63,800 nucleotides of DNA. Source: MGML01 sp034416335. Lineage in GTDB: Bacteria > Chloroflexota > Dehalococcoidia > Dehalococcoidales > UBA2162. This document shows, one piece after another, positions 18,600 to 26,785 of the stretch. Within the stretch, counting starts at the first letter, position 1. Every line of letters starts with the position of its first letter. The stretch spans positions 1 through 63,800 of the forward strand of contig DAOULV010000035.1 in assembly GCA_034416335.1 (NCBI GenBank). The letters run 5' to 3'. The translations under genes were made by a program, and so were the position numbers. The notes under the pieces were generated by a model that saw only the letters and a program-made list of their open reading frames with translations, searched no databases and was not told the origin of the DNA.

Positions 18600-19087
18600 T
18601 ATTCTTCCATTCCTTCGGTCATTACCGGCAACATCACCCCCATCATCATCAGCGGCATTACCATCCCCAGCATGCCGGTCATGTTGGCAGAAGAATCACC
18701 GGCTATATCGATGACATCATCGATCTCAGCCATCACATCCGGCTGCTCTTCGATTTTCACATAGAGGTCATAGTCATACCCCGCGGAAATCCCGCCAACA
18801 CCGAACCATCCGGAACCGACAATCTCGATATCCACGTAGCCGGTAACGGTCACGTAGTCATCGGGTGATTCCGGACACGGTAATGACGCCCTGGCACTCA
18901 GTATCTCGTCAAACCAGAGGGCTCCCCGGTTGCCGATACTGCCGTAAAGGGTATACTCGCGTTCCGGACCTTTGTAGGGTACGGCGATATCTACCCTGAG
19001 AATATCTCCCGGCGCCAGGGTTAATTTCTCTTCGAGAGGTATGATCCAGCCTGCACCCGGCCTGAACACCTGTAACGAGCTGATCAC
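18599..19087 (-). CDS. beta-rich protein with Met-rich C-terminal membrane segment
   Basis: A 162-residue protein with a GTG start. The first 115 residues are beta-rich (LAPGDILRVDIAVPYKG, then YDYDLYVKIEE) and similar in layout to the 138-residue neighbour upstream: APGD(I/K)LRV, SIGNxG, WFDEIL, YVDI, YDLY. The last 30 residues form one Met-rich membrane segment (MLGMVMPLMMMGVMLPVM). I infer a jelly-roll or Ig-like outer domain held by a C-terminal anchor. It belongs to the run of small proteins that may build a membrane-associated structure. The family is unknown to me. Confidence 0.65.
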   Translation of the reverse strand: MISSLQVFRPGAGWIIPLEEKLTLAPGDILRVDIAVPYKGPEREYTLYGSIGNRGALWFDEILSARASLPCPESPDDYVTVTGYVDIEIVGSGWFGVGGISAGYDYDLYVKIEEQPDVMAEIDDVIDIAGDSSANMTGMLGMVMPLMMMGVMLPVMTEGMEE

Positions 19088-19092
19088 TTTGT

Positions 19093-19509
19093 CTAAACCT
19101 TCCCGTAGTTTATGATCGAGATTTCACCGAACTCGGAATCACCTATCTGCGTTACCTCGACGACATCCTGAAGAGTCGGCGATATCACCTTCGGAACCGC
19201 TCCGCCGATCTTGGCGTACAGGTCATAGACACCAGCGGAGATTCCGGTGGTTATCGAAATATCCACGTAGTCCTCACATGTTTGCCAGCCGGCGTCTTCC
19301 GGAACGCTCAACGTCTTTGAGCCGTGAAGTATCTCGTTGAAACCCGCCCAGCCGCTGTTGCCGATAGCGGCGTAGAGCGGTTGACTGTCAGCTTCCCCGA
19401 TGTGGGAATACCGGCAGTACACCCTCAGCTTGTCGCCAGCCGTCACCTGGACAGCAGCTAACGGAATCAGGATCATCCCGAACGCGGAAGGAACATAGAC
19501 TTCACTCAT
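19093..19509 (-). CDS. beta-rich paralogue without anchor
   Basis: A 138-residue protein sharing the pattern of the downstream gene (TAGDKLRVYCRY, AIGNSGWAGFNEIL, DYVDISI, VYDLYAKIGG) but ending with SEFGEISIINYGKV in place of a membrane segment. The same ending, SEFGSIAITRYERR, closes the next gene upstream (19516-19881), so two neighbouring proteins share a C-terminal tag. This could be an assembly or cleavage signal. There is no signal peptide. A good ribosome-binding site (GGAGATG) precedes the ATG. Function unknown. Confidence 0.65.
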   Translation of the reverse strand: MSEVYVPSAFGMILIPLAAVQVTAGDKLRVYCRYSHIGEADSQPLYAAIGNSGWAGFNEILHGSKTLSVPEDAGWQTCEDYVDISITTGISAGVYDLYAKIGGAVPKVISPTLQDVVEVTQIGDSEFGEISIINYGKV

Positions 19510-19515
19510 TTTTCT

Positions 19516-19881
19516 TCATCTCCTTTCATATCTTGTTATTGCAATAGAGCCGAACTCCGAAGTTATTTGGCTCAGACTGATTTGCTTCTCATACCGGTCG
19601 TCCTGGACCCAATCACTTCCGTCCCAGTACCAGCTCCAGGCTGTTATCGTCACGCTTTTCGAAGGCATGGTAAACGAACCTCGAAATATCACGGTCTGAC
19701 CAGGTGATAGCAGCAGATAATCGAACTGGAACGGGATGACCGTCGAGTCAAACTTGGCGGTTACCGTCAGATACTGATCGGTAACACTGATATTTTTTAC
19801 ACTGACATCAACGGTTACCACGTCACCTTCACTAGCGGTGGATGGCACATCAATCTTCGTAATGTCGGCATACTTCGCCAT
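19516..19881 (-). CDS. Ig-like (CARDB-type) small protein with SEFG tail
   Basis: A 121-residue protein that reads as one immunoglobulin-like domain: DVPSTASEGDVVTVDVSVKN, then YLTVTAKFDSTVIPF, LLLSPGQTVIFRGSF and VTITAWSWYWDG. This resembles the CARDB-type domains of surface proteins. It ends with the SEFGSIAITRY tag shared with the next gene. No signal peptide or membrane segment is visible, which is odd for a surface-type domain unless the assembly leaves the cell by another route. The family assignment is by fold pattern only. Confidence 0.6.
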   Translation of the reverse strand: MAKYADITKIDVPSTASEGDVVTVDVSVKNISVTDQYLTVTAKFDSTVIPFQFDYLLLSPGQTVIFRGSFTMPSKSVTITAWSWYWDGSDWVQDDRYEKQISLSQITSEFGSIAITRYERR

Positions 19882-19901
19882 TTCTCTTACTCTTTCCTAC
19901 T

Positions 19902-20243
19902 TCACCTTGGAATACTCATCCCGAACAGTGATCCCAGCGGTATATACACCAGGGCTCTCCCGGCTTCATCCAGTCCGGTTATATTGAGGCAGCCACCGGT
20001 AACCCAACAGCCAATTCCGGTGATTATCACCAGCACTGCTCCCCACCAGGGAATCGGCGACATCTCTTTAAGCTGGGGACTGTTATTCAACTCTTTGCCG
20101 CACCCCGGGCATACCTTCTCGCCATTAAGCAGGTACCGGTTACACTCCGGACAGTAGAAATATGCCACCGGAGTCGACGGATGCCTGATTGCCTGAGACA
20201 GGGCGTAAGCCATGAATTTCGGTACAATCTTCAGTGTTTTCAT
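19902..20243 (-). CDS. zinc-ribbon membrane protein
   Basis: A 113-residue protein with a zinc ribbon (YCPECNRY, then VCPGCGKEL) at about residues 30-50 and two hydrophobic segments after it (WWGAVLVIITGIGCWVTGG and ALVYIPLGSLFGM). It begins in a TAATG overlap with the subtilase gene, so the two are made together. Proteins of this layout are common but have no general function. It probably anchors something to the membrane on the cytoplasmic side. Confidence 0.65.
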   Translation of the reverse strand: MKTLKIVPKFMAYALSQAIRHPSTPVAYFYCPECNRYLLNGEKVCPGCGKELNNSPQLKEMSPIPWWGAVLVIITGIGCWVTGGCLNITGLDEAGRALVYIPLGSLFGMSIPR

Positions 20244-21502
20244 TACACGACTCCCTGCAGCATGTTAAACATCGTTGTCATCATAACCAGCATATTCATC
20301 GTCTCTGTCATACCACTCGTTTGCGTGGATACGCCGGAAATCTGCCCCAGCATGGTGCCCATCGCCGGTAAACCATAACCGTAGGCATTGTCTTTTTTCA
20401 CCGGAGCACTCTCGGGTTTGGTGGAGAAGTACGGAGCGAATTCCCGTGCTTCTGTCCAGCGGTAAAGCCAGCCTTCACCGTAAGCTCTCCGACCGCTTTC
20501 CCAGAGCAGACCGGTAAGTCCGGCAAGCATGGGAGCGGCGAAACTGGTACCGGATTTCGTCAGGTATTCATCATCAGCTTTATGACTTGCCATCTCCAGG
20601 TTGGTGCCCCAGATAACGAAGTCGGGTTTTGTCTCTCCCTGCACGGTAGGACCGCGGGAAGATTTCTCCCAGACAACCAGCTCATCGGTCGTCTCCACAG
20701 CACCGACCGCGATAACCTCAGGATCGCAAGCGGGAAGCATAACCGATGTCATCTTCGGGCCCGTGTTTCCAGCAGCGGCTATAACATCGATGCCGTAGTC
20801 GGTGCTAGCCAGACAACAGGCAGCTCTAACCGGGTTATCTTCGTCGCCGTCGTCTTCTCCACCTAGAGACAGATTAATGACATTGGGATACAATTCGTCG
20901 GTCGGCCACAATCCGTTCCTTCTGGCGGCTTCCGCCATGTCGCATACCGTATCGATACCGAGGATAATGCTCTCATCGCTGCCGATACCATCGTCATTGA
21001 TCACTTTCAGGTTTATGATTGCTGCACCTGGGGAGGCACCGGCTTTTTCGCCAAGTGAGTGCAATCCACCGGCAATGATAAACGCTACCTGGGTACCATG
21101 CCCGAAAACGTCATCCGCGGAAGGTGACTCGGTAAAATTCTCCTCGTGGATTACCTTGTTCTGGAGAGACCGGTGCGACTTGCGAATACCGCTGTCCAGG
21201 ACAGCCACGGTAAGACCGGTACCGGTCAGCGGCGGCGAGAAATATGACCGAAGCAGGTAGAAGACATCCGAAAACGTTTCAACCGATGGCAGCGTCGTCT
21301 CTACCTGGTCAGTCCTGTATTCCTTCAGAGGTTTTATAACCAGACCAGTAACAGCGGACAGCGTCTTTGCCTGGTCCTCGGTCATCTCGCAGAAGACTTG
21401 ACCGAGAAGTTTTGTCCTCTTGATGTTAGTGGCGCCAGCTTTCAGAGCTTCGGATTCCACCTGTGCCGGCGATATTCCTTTAGCTATCACCGAGTAGCGC
21501 AT
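20243..21502 (-). CDS. subtilisin-like serine protease (S8), no signal peptide
   Basis: A 419-residue protease with a complete catalytic triad: Asp103 (VAVLDSGI), His135 (FGHGTQVA) and Ser320 (SGTSFAAP), plus the oxyanion Asn246 (AAGNTGP). Residues 1-70 look like a pro-domain (VIAKGISPAQVE). The end (MTETMNMLVMMTTMFNMLQ) is another Met-rich hydrophobic segment, as in neighbouring genes. There is no export signal, which is unusual for subtilases. In this operon it may be a maturation protease for the assembled proteins, analogous to viral prohead proteases; that is inference. Confidence 0.88.
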   Translation of the reverse strand: MRYSVIAKGISPAQVESEALKAGATNIKRTKLLGQVFCEMTEDQAKTLSAVTGLVIKPLKEYRTDQVETTLPSVETFSDVFYLLRSYFSPPLTGTGLTVAVLDSGIRKSHRSLQNKVIHEENFTESPSADDVFGHGTQVAFIIAGGLHSLGEKAGASPGAAIINLKVINDDGIGSDESIILGIDTVCDMAEAARRNGLWPTDELYPNVINLSLGGEDDGDEDNPVRAACCLASTDYGIDVIAAAGNTGPKMTSVMLPACDPEVIAVGAVETTDELVVWEKSSRGPTVQGETKPDFVIWGTNLEMASHKADDEYLTKSGTSFAAPMLAGLTGLLWESGRRAYGEGWLYRWTEAREFAPYFSTKPESAPVKKDNAYGYGLPAMGTMLGQISGVSTQTSGMTETMNMLVMMTTMFNMLQGVV

Positions 21503-21517
21503 TTTTACTCTCCTTCT

Positions 21518-23212
21518 TCAAAGCAGTATCTCCATGATGGCTGGATTCAGTCCCGCCATTCCTTCATGGGGTATAGCAATCCCTTCTCCTATTGCCAGTC
21601 CGTAAGGGTGATACAGGTAGTTAGGCTCGCTACCTCCCTGGACCATCCCGATGAGAGACATGGCGAAAGGATCGGAAATATCGATAATAAAAAGTCCGTC
21701 ATTTGACTGGTTGCCTTCACCCGCCGTTACGTATGCGTAGTCGTCAACAATGACTACTTCCCTCGGCTGAGGGTTGCCTGATCCGATAGCAGTTTTCAGA
21801 TTAAGTCCGGTGGCATAGGTCGGATTGGCAGGGTCCGAAACATCGACCACATTGAAATACTGCTCGCCGTAGGCGCAGACAAAAATATAGTTGCCAACTT
21901 TACTCAAACCTACCGGAGTGTTCATGTGGTTAACGGCTCCCAGGCCTTCGAGCGTACCGACAATAACCGGATCCGCCGGATCGGAAACATCGATTACGGT
22001 AAGGGCTCCGTGCCCGTTAAGTCCGCCACCAATGGCGGAGACATAAGCGTAATTACCATCGACGATGACATAGCAAGCGCCGTGAAGCCTGTTCGGAGTG
22101 CCGACACAATCCACACTCAGCCTCGGTCTGTCACCGGACCCGGCCGCTTCCCGGCTATCATATCTAATTGATCCTGTTTCACCCGACTGGCCTACGACAA
22201 CGATGTTGACGTTGATGTTATTGGCTATCGCGTCGAGTACGATATCGGTTATATCCCATTCCACATAGGCTACTCCGAGCGGCGGAACAACAGCTGAAGC
22301 TCCGCTTGGATTGACGGTTACAAAGTCAGCAGCACTGAACAATCCGCCAACCGCCCAGTTGGAGCCGGTCTTGTAGATCCTGTATGTTAGCTCCATCTCT
22401 TCCCAGTCATCGTAAAGAAGCTTGTATGCCCAGTGAGTATTACCCTCGGCGCTGCTGGCAAAGAAAGCCAATCGCATAATCGCCGAATTGATCGTTTTCC
22501 CGACTAGAGAGCTGACGTCGAAAGCCACAAAGGCAGCGGCTTTGGCTCCATAGAAATCAAGGTTATTGATGACCCTCATCTCGGGATCTTCTCCACCGTT
22601 GTAATTCGTAACACTGCTGGTTATCCAGGTGTCCTTGATCGCTCCCAGTGTTACATGCTGTATGCCGTTGCTCTCGAAAACGTATCCCTCAAAGGAAAGG
22701 TTTGCCGGGTTGCTGATATCGAAGATGTGCAAAGTATGACTCTGGGAAGCGACATAAGCGCGGTTGCCCTGGAGATACACACTGACCGGCCACTCCATCT
22801 CGGCGTGAGATATGCTGTCGGCAATAACCGGCGATGTGGGATCTGAAATATCTATGGATACCAGCTTGTCGTCCCACCCGGTAACAGAGAAAGCATAGTT
22901 GCCTAGTATCTTGATATCGTAGATGCCGGGTATGTTGAGCGTGGCAACCGTAAATGGAGCCAGGACATTGGAGATATCGACTACCGACAGGCGGTTATCA
23001 TTAAAGCCACAGACGAAGGCGTAATTATCCTTCCTGGCGACATGGGTAAGTCCGCCCAGGAAATTGGGCGACCCGGCTCCGCTTATCCTATCACGGTACT
23101 TCGGATTCACAGGATCGGTGATATCGATAATAGTCAACGACTGGTCACCGGGATAGCCGTCAGCCGGAGGAGCATTACCGGCGCATACCAGCGCGATTGT
23201 AATTTCTTCCAT
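21518..23212 (-). CDS. LVIVD-repeat beta-propeller with inserted DNRLRE-like domain
   Basis: A 564-residue protein with seven copies of a (I/V)D(I/V)(S/T)(D/N)P-type repeat (IIDITDPVNP, SIDISDPTSP, IFDISNPANL, VIDVSDPADP, VVDVSDPANP, IIDISDPFAM and a weaker VVDISNVLAP), which predicts a seven-bladed propeller. Between the fourth and fifth repeats, about residues 190-370, lies a beta-sandwich of DNRLRE type (FVAFDVSSLVGKTINSAIMRL, VEWDITDIV). Such proteins are usually secreted, but no signal peptide is visible. It is the largest protein of the structural-type operon and could be a receptor-binding or surface subunit. Confidence 0.75.
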   Translation of the reverse strand: MEEITIALVCAGNAPPADGYPGDQSLTIIDITDPVNPKYRDRISGAGSPNFLGGLTHVARKDNYAFVCGFNDNRLSVVDISNVLAPFTVATLNIPGIYDIKILGNYAFSVTGWDDKLVSIDISDPTSPVIADSISHAEMEWPVSVYLQGNRAYVASQSHTLHIFDISNPANLSFEGYVFESNGIQHVTLGAIKDTWITSSVTNYNGGEDPEMRVINNLDFYGAKAAAFVAFDVSSLVGKTINSAIMRLAFFASSAEGNTHWAYKLLYDDWEEMELTYRIYKTGSNWAVGGLFSAADFVTVNPSGASAVVPPLGVAYVEWDITDIVLDAIANNINVNIVVVGQSGETGSIRYDSREAAGSGDRPRLSVDCVGTPNRLHGACYVIVDGNYAYVSAIGGGLNGHGALTVIDVSDPADPVIVGTLEGLGAVNHMNTPVGLSKVGNYIFVCAYGEQYFNVVDVSDPANPTYATGLNLKTAIGSGNPQPREVVIVDDYAYVTAGEGNQSNDGLFIIDISDPFAMSLIGMVQGGSEPNYLYHPYGLAIGEGIAIPHEGMAGLNPAIMEILL

Positions 23213-23214
23213 GT

Positions 23215-23871
23215 CTACGCTTCTCCCGCTATGAAATAGAATCTCAGGCCGATGAGGACGTCGTTAAGCCTCAGGTAGTCGAAGTTTACCCGGGCATCCT
23301 CCAGCCTGAAGTTGTAGATACCCTGTCCGTCTACCGCTGACCTGACGTCCATGTCCCCTATAACAAGGTCACCGGCTTCCCGGGCTGCCGCCTCAAGGGT
23401 CCAGAGGTTATCGGGCAAATAAATTGCCGCGACATCGTTCAGCCCCCATGTGCCGATCGATTTCTTGACCTTTATAGCCTGGACGCCATCGATGGCGTTT
23501 ATTCCCGCTCCGGTGGTATTTTCGATCGCCCTTATTTTCAGCATGGCGACCACCCTCACCAGGGTAATACCTTCGGGCAGGCCGCTTACCACAACGTTCG
23601 GCAGGTCGATATCAGTAGCTTCTTCAGACAGGTCAATTACGTCTTCAGCAACACTCCAGAAGTCAATGGGAGATACCAGCGATTCGAGTTTATCCCCAAG
23701 TGCTGCCAGACCGGCGAGTACCTCTGGCATATCGAGCATCTCCTTGATCTCGTTAATGCCGGCGATAACCTCCGACATGTCAAGCATCTCCTTCACCTCA
23801 GCCAGGTCGGCAACCAGCTGGGAGATATCGACTTTTTCCTTCCTGTCTTCTACGTAGAATTCGCCGGGCAT
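23215..23871 (-). CDS. coiled-coil protein with repeated EIKEMLDM motif
   Basis: A 218-residue protein. Residues 15-70 contain three spaced helical repeats (AEVKEMLDMSEV, NEIKEMLDMPEV, AALGDKLESLV), suggesting an oligomerising stalk. The rest is beta-rich (NVVVSGLPEGITLVRVVAML, then INAIDGVQAIKVKKSIGTW). The start overlaps the upstream stop as TAATG. The fibre-like layout (coiled coil then beta domain) fits a structural subunit. I do not recognise a family. Confidence 0.6.
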   Translation of the reverse strand: MPGEFYVEDRKEKVDISQLVADLAEVKEMLDMSEVIAGINEIKEMLDMPEVLAGLAALGDKLESLVSPIDFWSVAEDVIDLSEEATDIDLPNVVVSGLPEGITLVRVVAMLKIRAIENTTGAGINAIDGVQAIKVKKSIGTWGLNDVAAIYLPDNLWTLEAAAREAGDLVIGDMDVRSAVDGQGIYNFRLEDARVNFDYLRLNDVLIGLRFYFIAGEA

Positions 23872-24434
23872 TACTCTTTCCTCCCGACCGGCAGCTGCTT
23901 CGGCTTTTCCTCAGCTGCGGGTAGCTTCTCCTGTTCTTCCGCTGGTTTTACGGAAGAAGTCACAACACCGAGTATCATAATGGGAAACATCATCGTCATC
24001 AGTGAACTCCAGTCGAACGATGTTACCCCGGGTGTTTCCGTTGTTCCGGGCCAGGTCGGCGGCAGAGCCGAGACGGTCGGCGCCACCAGGCTGGTAAACA
24101 CCGAGTCGGCGACTTCCTCGGTTTCCCTCTCCACCAGGAGGACGGACATTACCACATCGGTCTCATCGGAACGTAACGCTCCCCGCAAGCGGACAAAATC
24201 CTTCGGAGCAACTTTGAACCAGGCATAACCGAAAACCTTGATCGCCTCTTCGCTGATCACCGTTTCATTTGAAGAGAGTATCGACATCAGGTTGTATTCC
24301 TTCTCGATATCGGTCGGGTTGGCCACGTAAATAGTGCAACCCAGGTCATAACCGGCCGTGTAAACGATCCAGGGCGGCAGGTCCCAGAAGATGTTGCCCA
24401 GTTCCCCGCCCATTACTGTAATTTCAGGACTCAT
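23871..24434 (-). CDS. beta-domain protein with Met/Pro membrane segment
   Basis: A protein of 187 residues if begun at the ATG at 24434, which overlaps the previous stop by ATGA. The first 110 residues are beta-rich (YDLGCTIYVANPTD, then FGYAWFKVAPKDFVRLRG). A hydrophobic stretch SLMTMMFPIMILGVV follows near residues 143-157, with the M-x-P-I-M spelling shared by several neighbours. The tail is charged and Pro-rich (EKLPAAEEKPKQLPVGRKE). It probably faces one side of a membrane with the beta domain. Function unknown. Confidence 0.62.
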   Translation of the reverse strand: MSPEITVMGGELGNIFWDLPPWIVYTAGYDLGCTIYVANPTDIEKEYNLMSILSSNETVISEEAIKVFGYAWFKVAPKDFVRLRGALRSDETDVVMSVLLVERETEEVADSVFTSLVAPTVSALPPTWPGTTETPGVTSFDWSSLMTMMFPIMILGVVTSSVKPAEEQEKLPAAEEKPKQLPVGRKE

Positions 24435-24640
24435 AGCGGAAACTCTACCTCCTCTCCCTTGAACGCTTTCCTGGCAATAGAGAACGCCCAAGCCCCAACG
24501 GCCACCAGCATGGCGATACCGACAAGACCACTGAAAGCCGACTGCCAGAACTGAGCCTGGTACCTGTCCGCCATAGCTTTAGCGTCGGCGGGATCGGCGG
24601 GACTATATACGTAATACTGCTGTGGCAGGTTTTCATTCAT
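24431..24640 (-). CDS. small single-pass membrane protein
   Basis: A 69-residue protein: a polar N-terminus with YYVYSPADPADAK, then one membrane helix (FSGLVGIAMLVAVGAWAF) and a short charged tail. The segment QYYVYS also occurs in the next gene upstream (SQYYVYSD), so the two are probably related or bind the same partner. It overlaps the upstream gene by 8 bases and the downstream gene by ATGA. Confidence 0.62.
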   Translation of the reverse strand: MNENLPQQYYVYSPADPADAKAMADRYQAQFWQSAFSGLVGIAMLVAVGAWAFSIARKAFKGEEVEFPL

Positions 24641-25136
24641 CAGTGTGTTCCTTTATTCGCTTTGGTTTCTCCTGAGCTGTCAGCGGTTTTATAAGGCTCA
24701 TCATCAGCCACATCATGAGCAGCATCATCCCCATGTTGATCAGACCGGAAATCAGGCTCTTTATAGAATCAGGCAGGATAAGCCAGATGCCGGCGGTCAG
24801 AAGCGGCGGCAGCACCACGGTTGCCAGTAACCCGATGATGACCGGCAGCCAGGCGAATCCCTTCTGCCAGGTAAGATAGATAGCCGGTGATTCAATATCG
24901 GAATAAACGTAGTACTGGCTGCCCGGCCACATCTCAATACCGGCGTCACGGCAGGCTAGTTCCAGGTTAGCCAGAGTCTCTTCTGACGGTTTCTCGGTAA
25001 AGTCGAGTCTCATCAAGACGAGGGCACCTTCGGCCGCGCTCTCTTCAAGCGGGGTGAAGGTGCCCAGATCCTCGATAGCTTGTGCTTGCCCTAAAGAGAT
25101 AGCGCTATATCGCGGCGGTACGAAAGCATAGGGCAT
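24633..25136 (-). CDS. membrane protein with Met-rich second segment
   Basis: A 167-residue protein. Residues 1-85 are soluble, and include SQYYVYSD shared with the next gene. Two hydrophobic segments follow: FAWLPVIIGLLATVVLPPLL with GIWLILPDS, then the Met-rich INMGMMLLMMWLMMSLI. The tail is short and basic (KPKRIKEHTDE). A strong GGGAGGTGAAAC site precedes the start. It belongs to the family of Met-rich anchors in this operon and has no recognisable catalytic motif. Confidence 0.62.
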   Translation of the reverse strand: MPYAFVPPRYSAISLGQAQAIEDLGTFTPLEESAAEGALVLMRLDFTEKPSEETLANLELACRDAGIEMWPGSQYYVYSDIESPAIYLTWQKGFAWLPVIIGLLATVVLPPLLTAGIWLILPDSIKSLISGLINMGMMLLMMWLMMSLIKPLTAQEKPKRIKEHTDE

Positions 25137-25153
25137 GTTTCACCTCCCTGTGC

Positions 25154-25567
25154 TTACGTAGTGAAGCCGATAAGATTTACCTTGCCGATAGCGCCTTCGT
25201 TACCCGCGGGAAGAACCACCGATATGTCCTTATTTTTCTCAGCCTTATATGGTCTGGGAAGCATCATGACAAGCGGTGCCCGGTCGGTGACCCAGCCGGT
25301 AAGCTTGACATCCTCGTCTTCAATTACATCGAGAACGCCATAAGCTTCGTCATTACCGTAGCTGGCTACCACGCCGACAATATAGTGGCTCTTTCCGGAC
25401 TCGGCTTCCCTGGTGACCGTAACGGCTTCACCCTCTTCTGAAGTGCCGGTTTCGGTCCAGGTAGACGAGTTCTGCTCTTCCAGCTTGTTAAGCTTTTTCA
25501 GCTCATTTACTCCGCCGATTCCTTCGTTGATTATGGATTTGAGTTCAGCTTCGGATAGAAAAGCCAT
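25154..25567 (-). CDS. unknown beta-rich protein
   Basis: A 137-residue protein with an N-terminal helix (SEAELKSIINEGIGGVNELKK) and a beta-rich remainder (ESGKSHYIVGVVASYGNDEAYG, then NKDISVVLPAGNEGAIGKVNL). The start has a strong site (AAGGAGGTAAACG). It has no membrane segment, unlike most of its neighbours. With the 195-residue protein upstream it is the best candidate for a soluble major subunit, by position and composition only. I do not recognise the family. Confidence 0.6.
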   Translation of the reverse strand: MAFLSEAELKSIINEGIGGVNELKKLNKLEEQNSSTWTETGTSEEGEAVTVTREAESGKSHYIVGVVASYGNDEAYGVLDVIEDEDVKLTGWVTDRAPLVMMLPRPYKAEKNKDISVVLPAGNEGAIGKVNLIGFTT

Positions 25568-25578
25568 CGTTTACCTCC

Positions 25579-26166
25579 TTACACCAGCCTTACGGCCTTG
25601 CGGCCGTAGGGATTGAGCATTACTTTCCTGTCGGCGGTCGTACCGCCGGCAGCTGTTACCGTGGCCGTCACGGTTACCTTGTCGCCACCTATCAGCCTGA
25701 GATCGGCTCCGAGTTGCCCGAGAGCGCCCAGGTCGTAGTTGACATCGAGCCCAGCCGCCTGGTCAGTCCCCAGGTATGCCTTATCGACCGTATCGGACTT
25801 GGGGAACTTGGAGATCCGGATGTTTCCGGAAATCTCGTCTTCGGTTGCCAGGTTCAGGCGGTTGAGATACCATACCTCTCCGGCAGGGATCTCATATTCC
25901 TTGGTCTTTACCGCGTCCTTGGCCGTTCCGCTGGGGACGGTAAGCTCGATCTTGTTCCGCTCGTCAATGCGGTCCTCGGTATGAAGCGACTCAGCCACGA
26001 GAAGGGCTTCGGTCAGTGCCTGCAGCGGCAAGCCTATCCAGTAGCCGTTCTCGTTGTCATAGACACCCATAAGGGTAAGTACCGCGTCCAGCGGAGGCAC
26101 CCATCCCTTGGGAGGCCGCGTGCCCGGGTAACCGGGATACTGCTGTGCTTGGATTTTTTCAGTCAT
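25579..26166 (-). CDS. unknown beta-rich protein, possible major subunit
   Basis: A 195-residue protein. The N-terminus is Pro/Tyr/Gly-rich (QQYPGYPGTRPPKGWVPP), then a helix, then beta strands: EIPAGEVWYLNRLNLATEDE, GGDKVTVTATVTAAGGTT. The phrase about a localised response (IPAGEVWYL) is common in phage-type decoration or head proteins with jelly-roll folds, but I cannot name the family. It is transcribed early in the operon, right after the two Met-rich small proteins, a position suited to an abundant product. Confidence 0.58.
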   Translation of the reverse strand: MTEKIQAQQYPGYPGTRPPKGWVPPLDAVLTLMGVYDNENGYWIGLPLQALTEALLVAESLHTEDRIDERNKIELTVPSGTAKDAVKTKEYEIPAGEVWYLNRLNLATEDEISGNIRISKFPKSDTVDKAYLGTDQAAGLDVNYDLGALGQLGADLRLIGGDKVTVTATVTAAGGTTADRKVMLNPYGRKAVRLV

Positions 26167-26202
26167 ATGGTTTATTAACCTCCTCTAAGATTTCACCTCC
26201 GG

Positions 26203-26403
26203 CTAGGCTTTGCTGGTGCCGGTTACGCCCTTCATCATGGGCATCAGGATGGCCATCATCATTACCATCATGATCATCGGCATCATGGAGCTGAACATAC
26301 TCGACATCTGGTCGGTCTGCTGCGGGTAGTAGCCAGATACCGTGCCGTACTGGTACTGCTGGGGCCGGACCTGCTGTCCGGCAAACTGCTGTGCTGAATA
26401 CAT
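26203..26403 (-). CDS. Met-rich single-pass protein, copy 2
   Basis: A 66-residue protein: Gln/Tyr-rich N-terminus (QQVRPQQYQYGTVSGYYPQQ), then one Met-rich membrane segment (MMPMIMMVMMMAILMPMM) and the short tail KGVTGTSKA. It is a tandem duplicate of the gene at 26438-26641; the membrane segments differ at about two residues. Small abundant one-pass proteins of this size are typical of filamentous or membrane-containing virus coats, but that link is inferred only from architecture. A strong AAGGAGG site precedes the start. Confidence 0.65.
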   Translation of the reverse strand: MYSAQQFAGQQVRPQQYQYGTVSGYYPQQTDQMSSMFSSMMPMIMMVMMMAILMPMMKGVTGTSKA

Positions 26404-26437
26404 TTATTTTTCCTCCTTATTTTGGTAAAGAAATCGA

Positions 26438-26641
26438 TTACTCTTTGGTGGTAACGCCCTTCATCATGGGCATTATCATCGCCATCATCATGACCATCAT
26501 GATCATCGGCATCATGGCAGTGAATATTCCCCCGGTGGGATCAGTCGTCTGCGTCGGGTAATAGGCTGAAGGGCCGCTTACCTGCATGGTGCCGTACTGC
26601 CCGGGTGCTACCGGTCCTGATATTTGCTGTGTTTCGAACAT
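26438..26641 (-). CDS. Met-rich single-pass protein, copy 1
   Basis: A 67-residue protein: N-terminus with QQISGPVAPGQYGTMQ and SAYYPTQTTD, then the membrane segment MMPMIMMVMMMAMIMPMM and tail KGVTTKE. The paralogue next to it has almost the same second half, so a recent duplication is clear; the N-terminal halves have diverged more. The start has a very strong site (GAGGAGGAGATAA). The proline in the middle of the membrane helix (MMP, MPMM) is shared with other anchors of this operon. Confidence 0.65.
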   Translation of the reverse strand: MFETQQISGPVAPGQYGTMQVSGPSAYYPTQTTDPTGGIFTAMMPMIMMVMMMAMIMPMMKGVTTKE

Positions 26642-26785
26642 TTATCTCCTCCTCGTTCAACGATGTGTGAAGTAGGCTATTGCTTATGCCCGATATCCTT
26701 TCCGGAGGTGAGGTTTACCGCCGCCGCGACGGCGATAAACCGGTTAGAGTCGGTACCCTTTCAGGAGTATCAGGCGGTCGGAATG

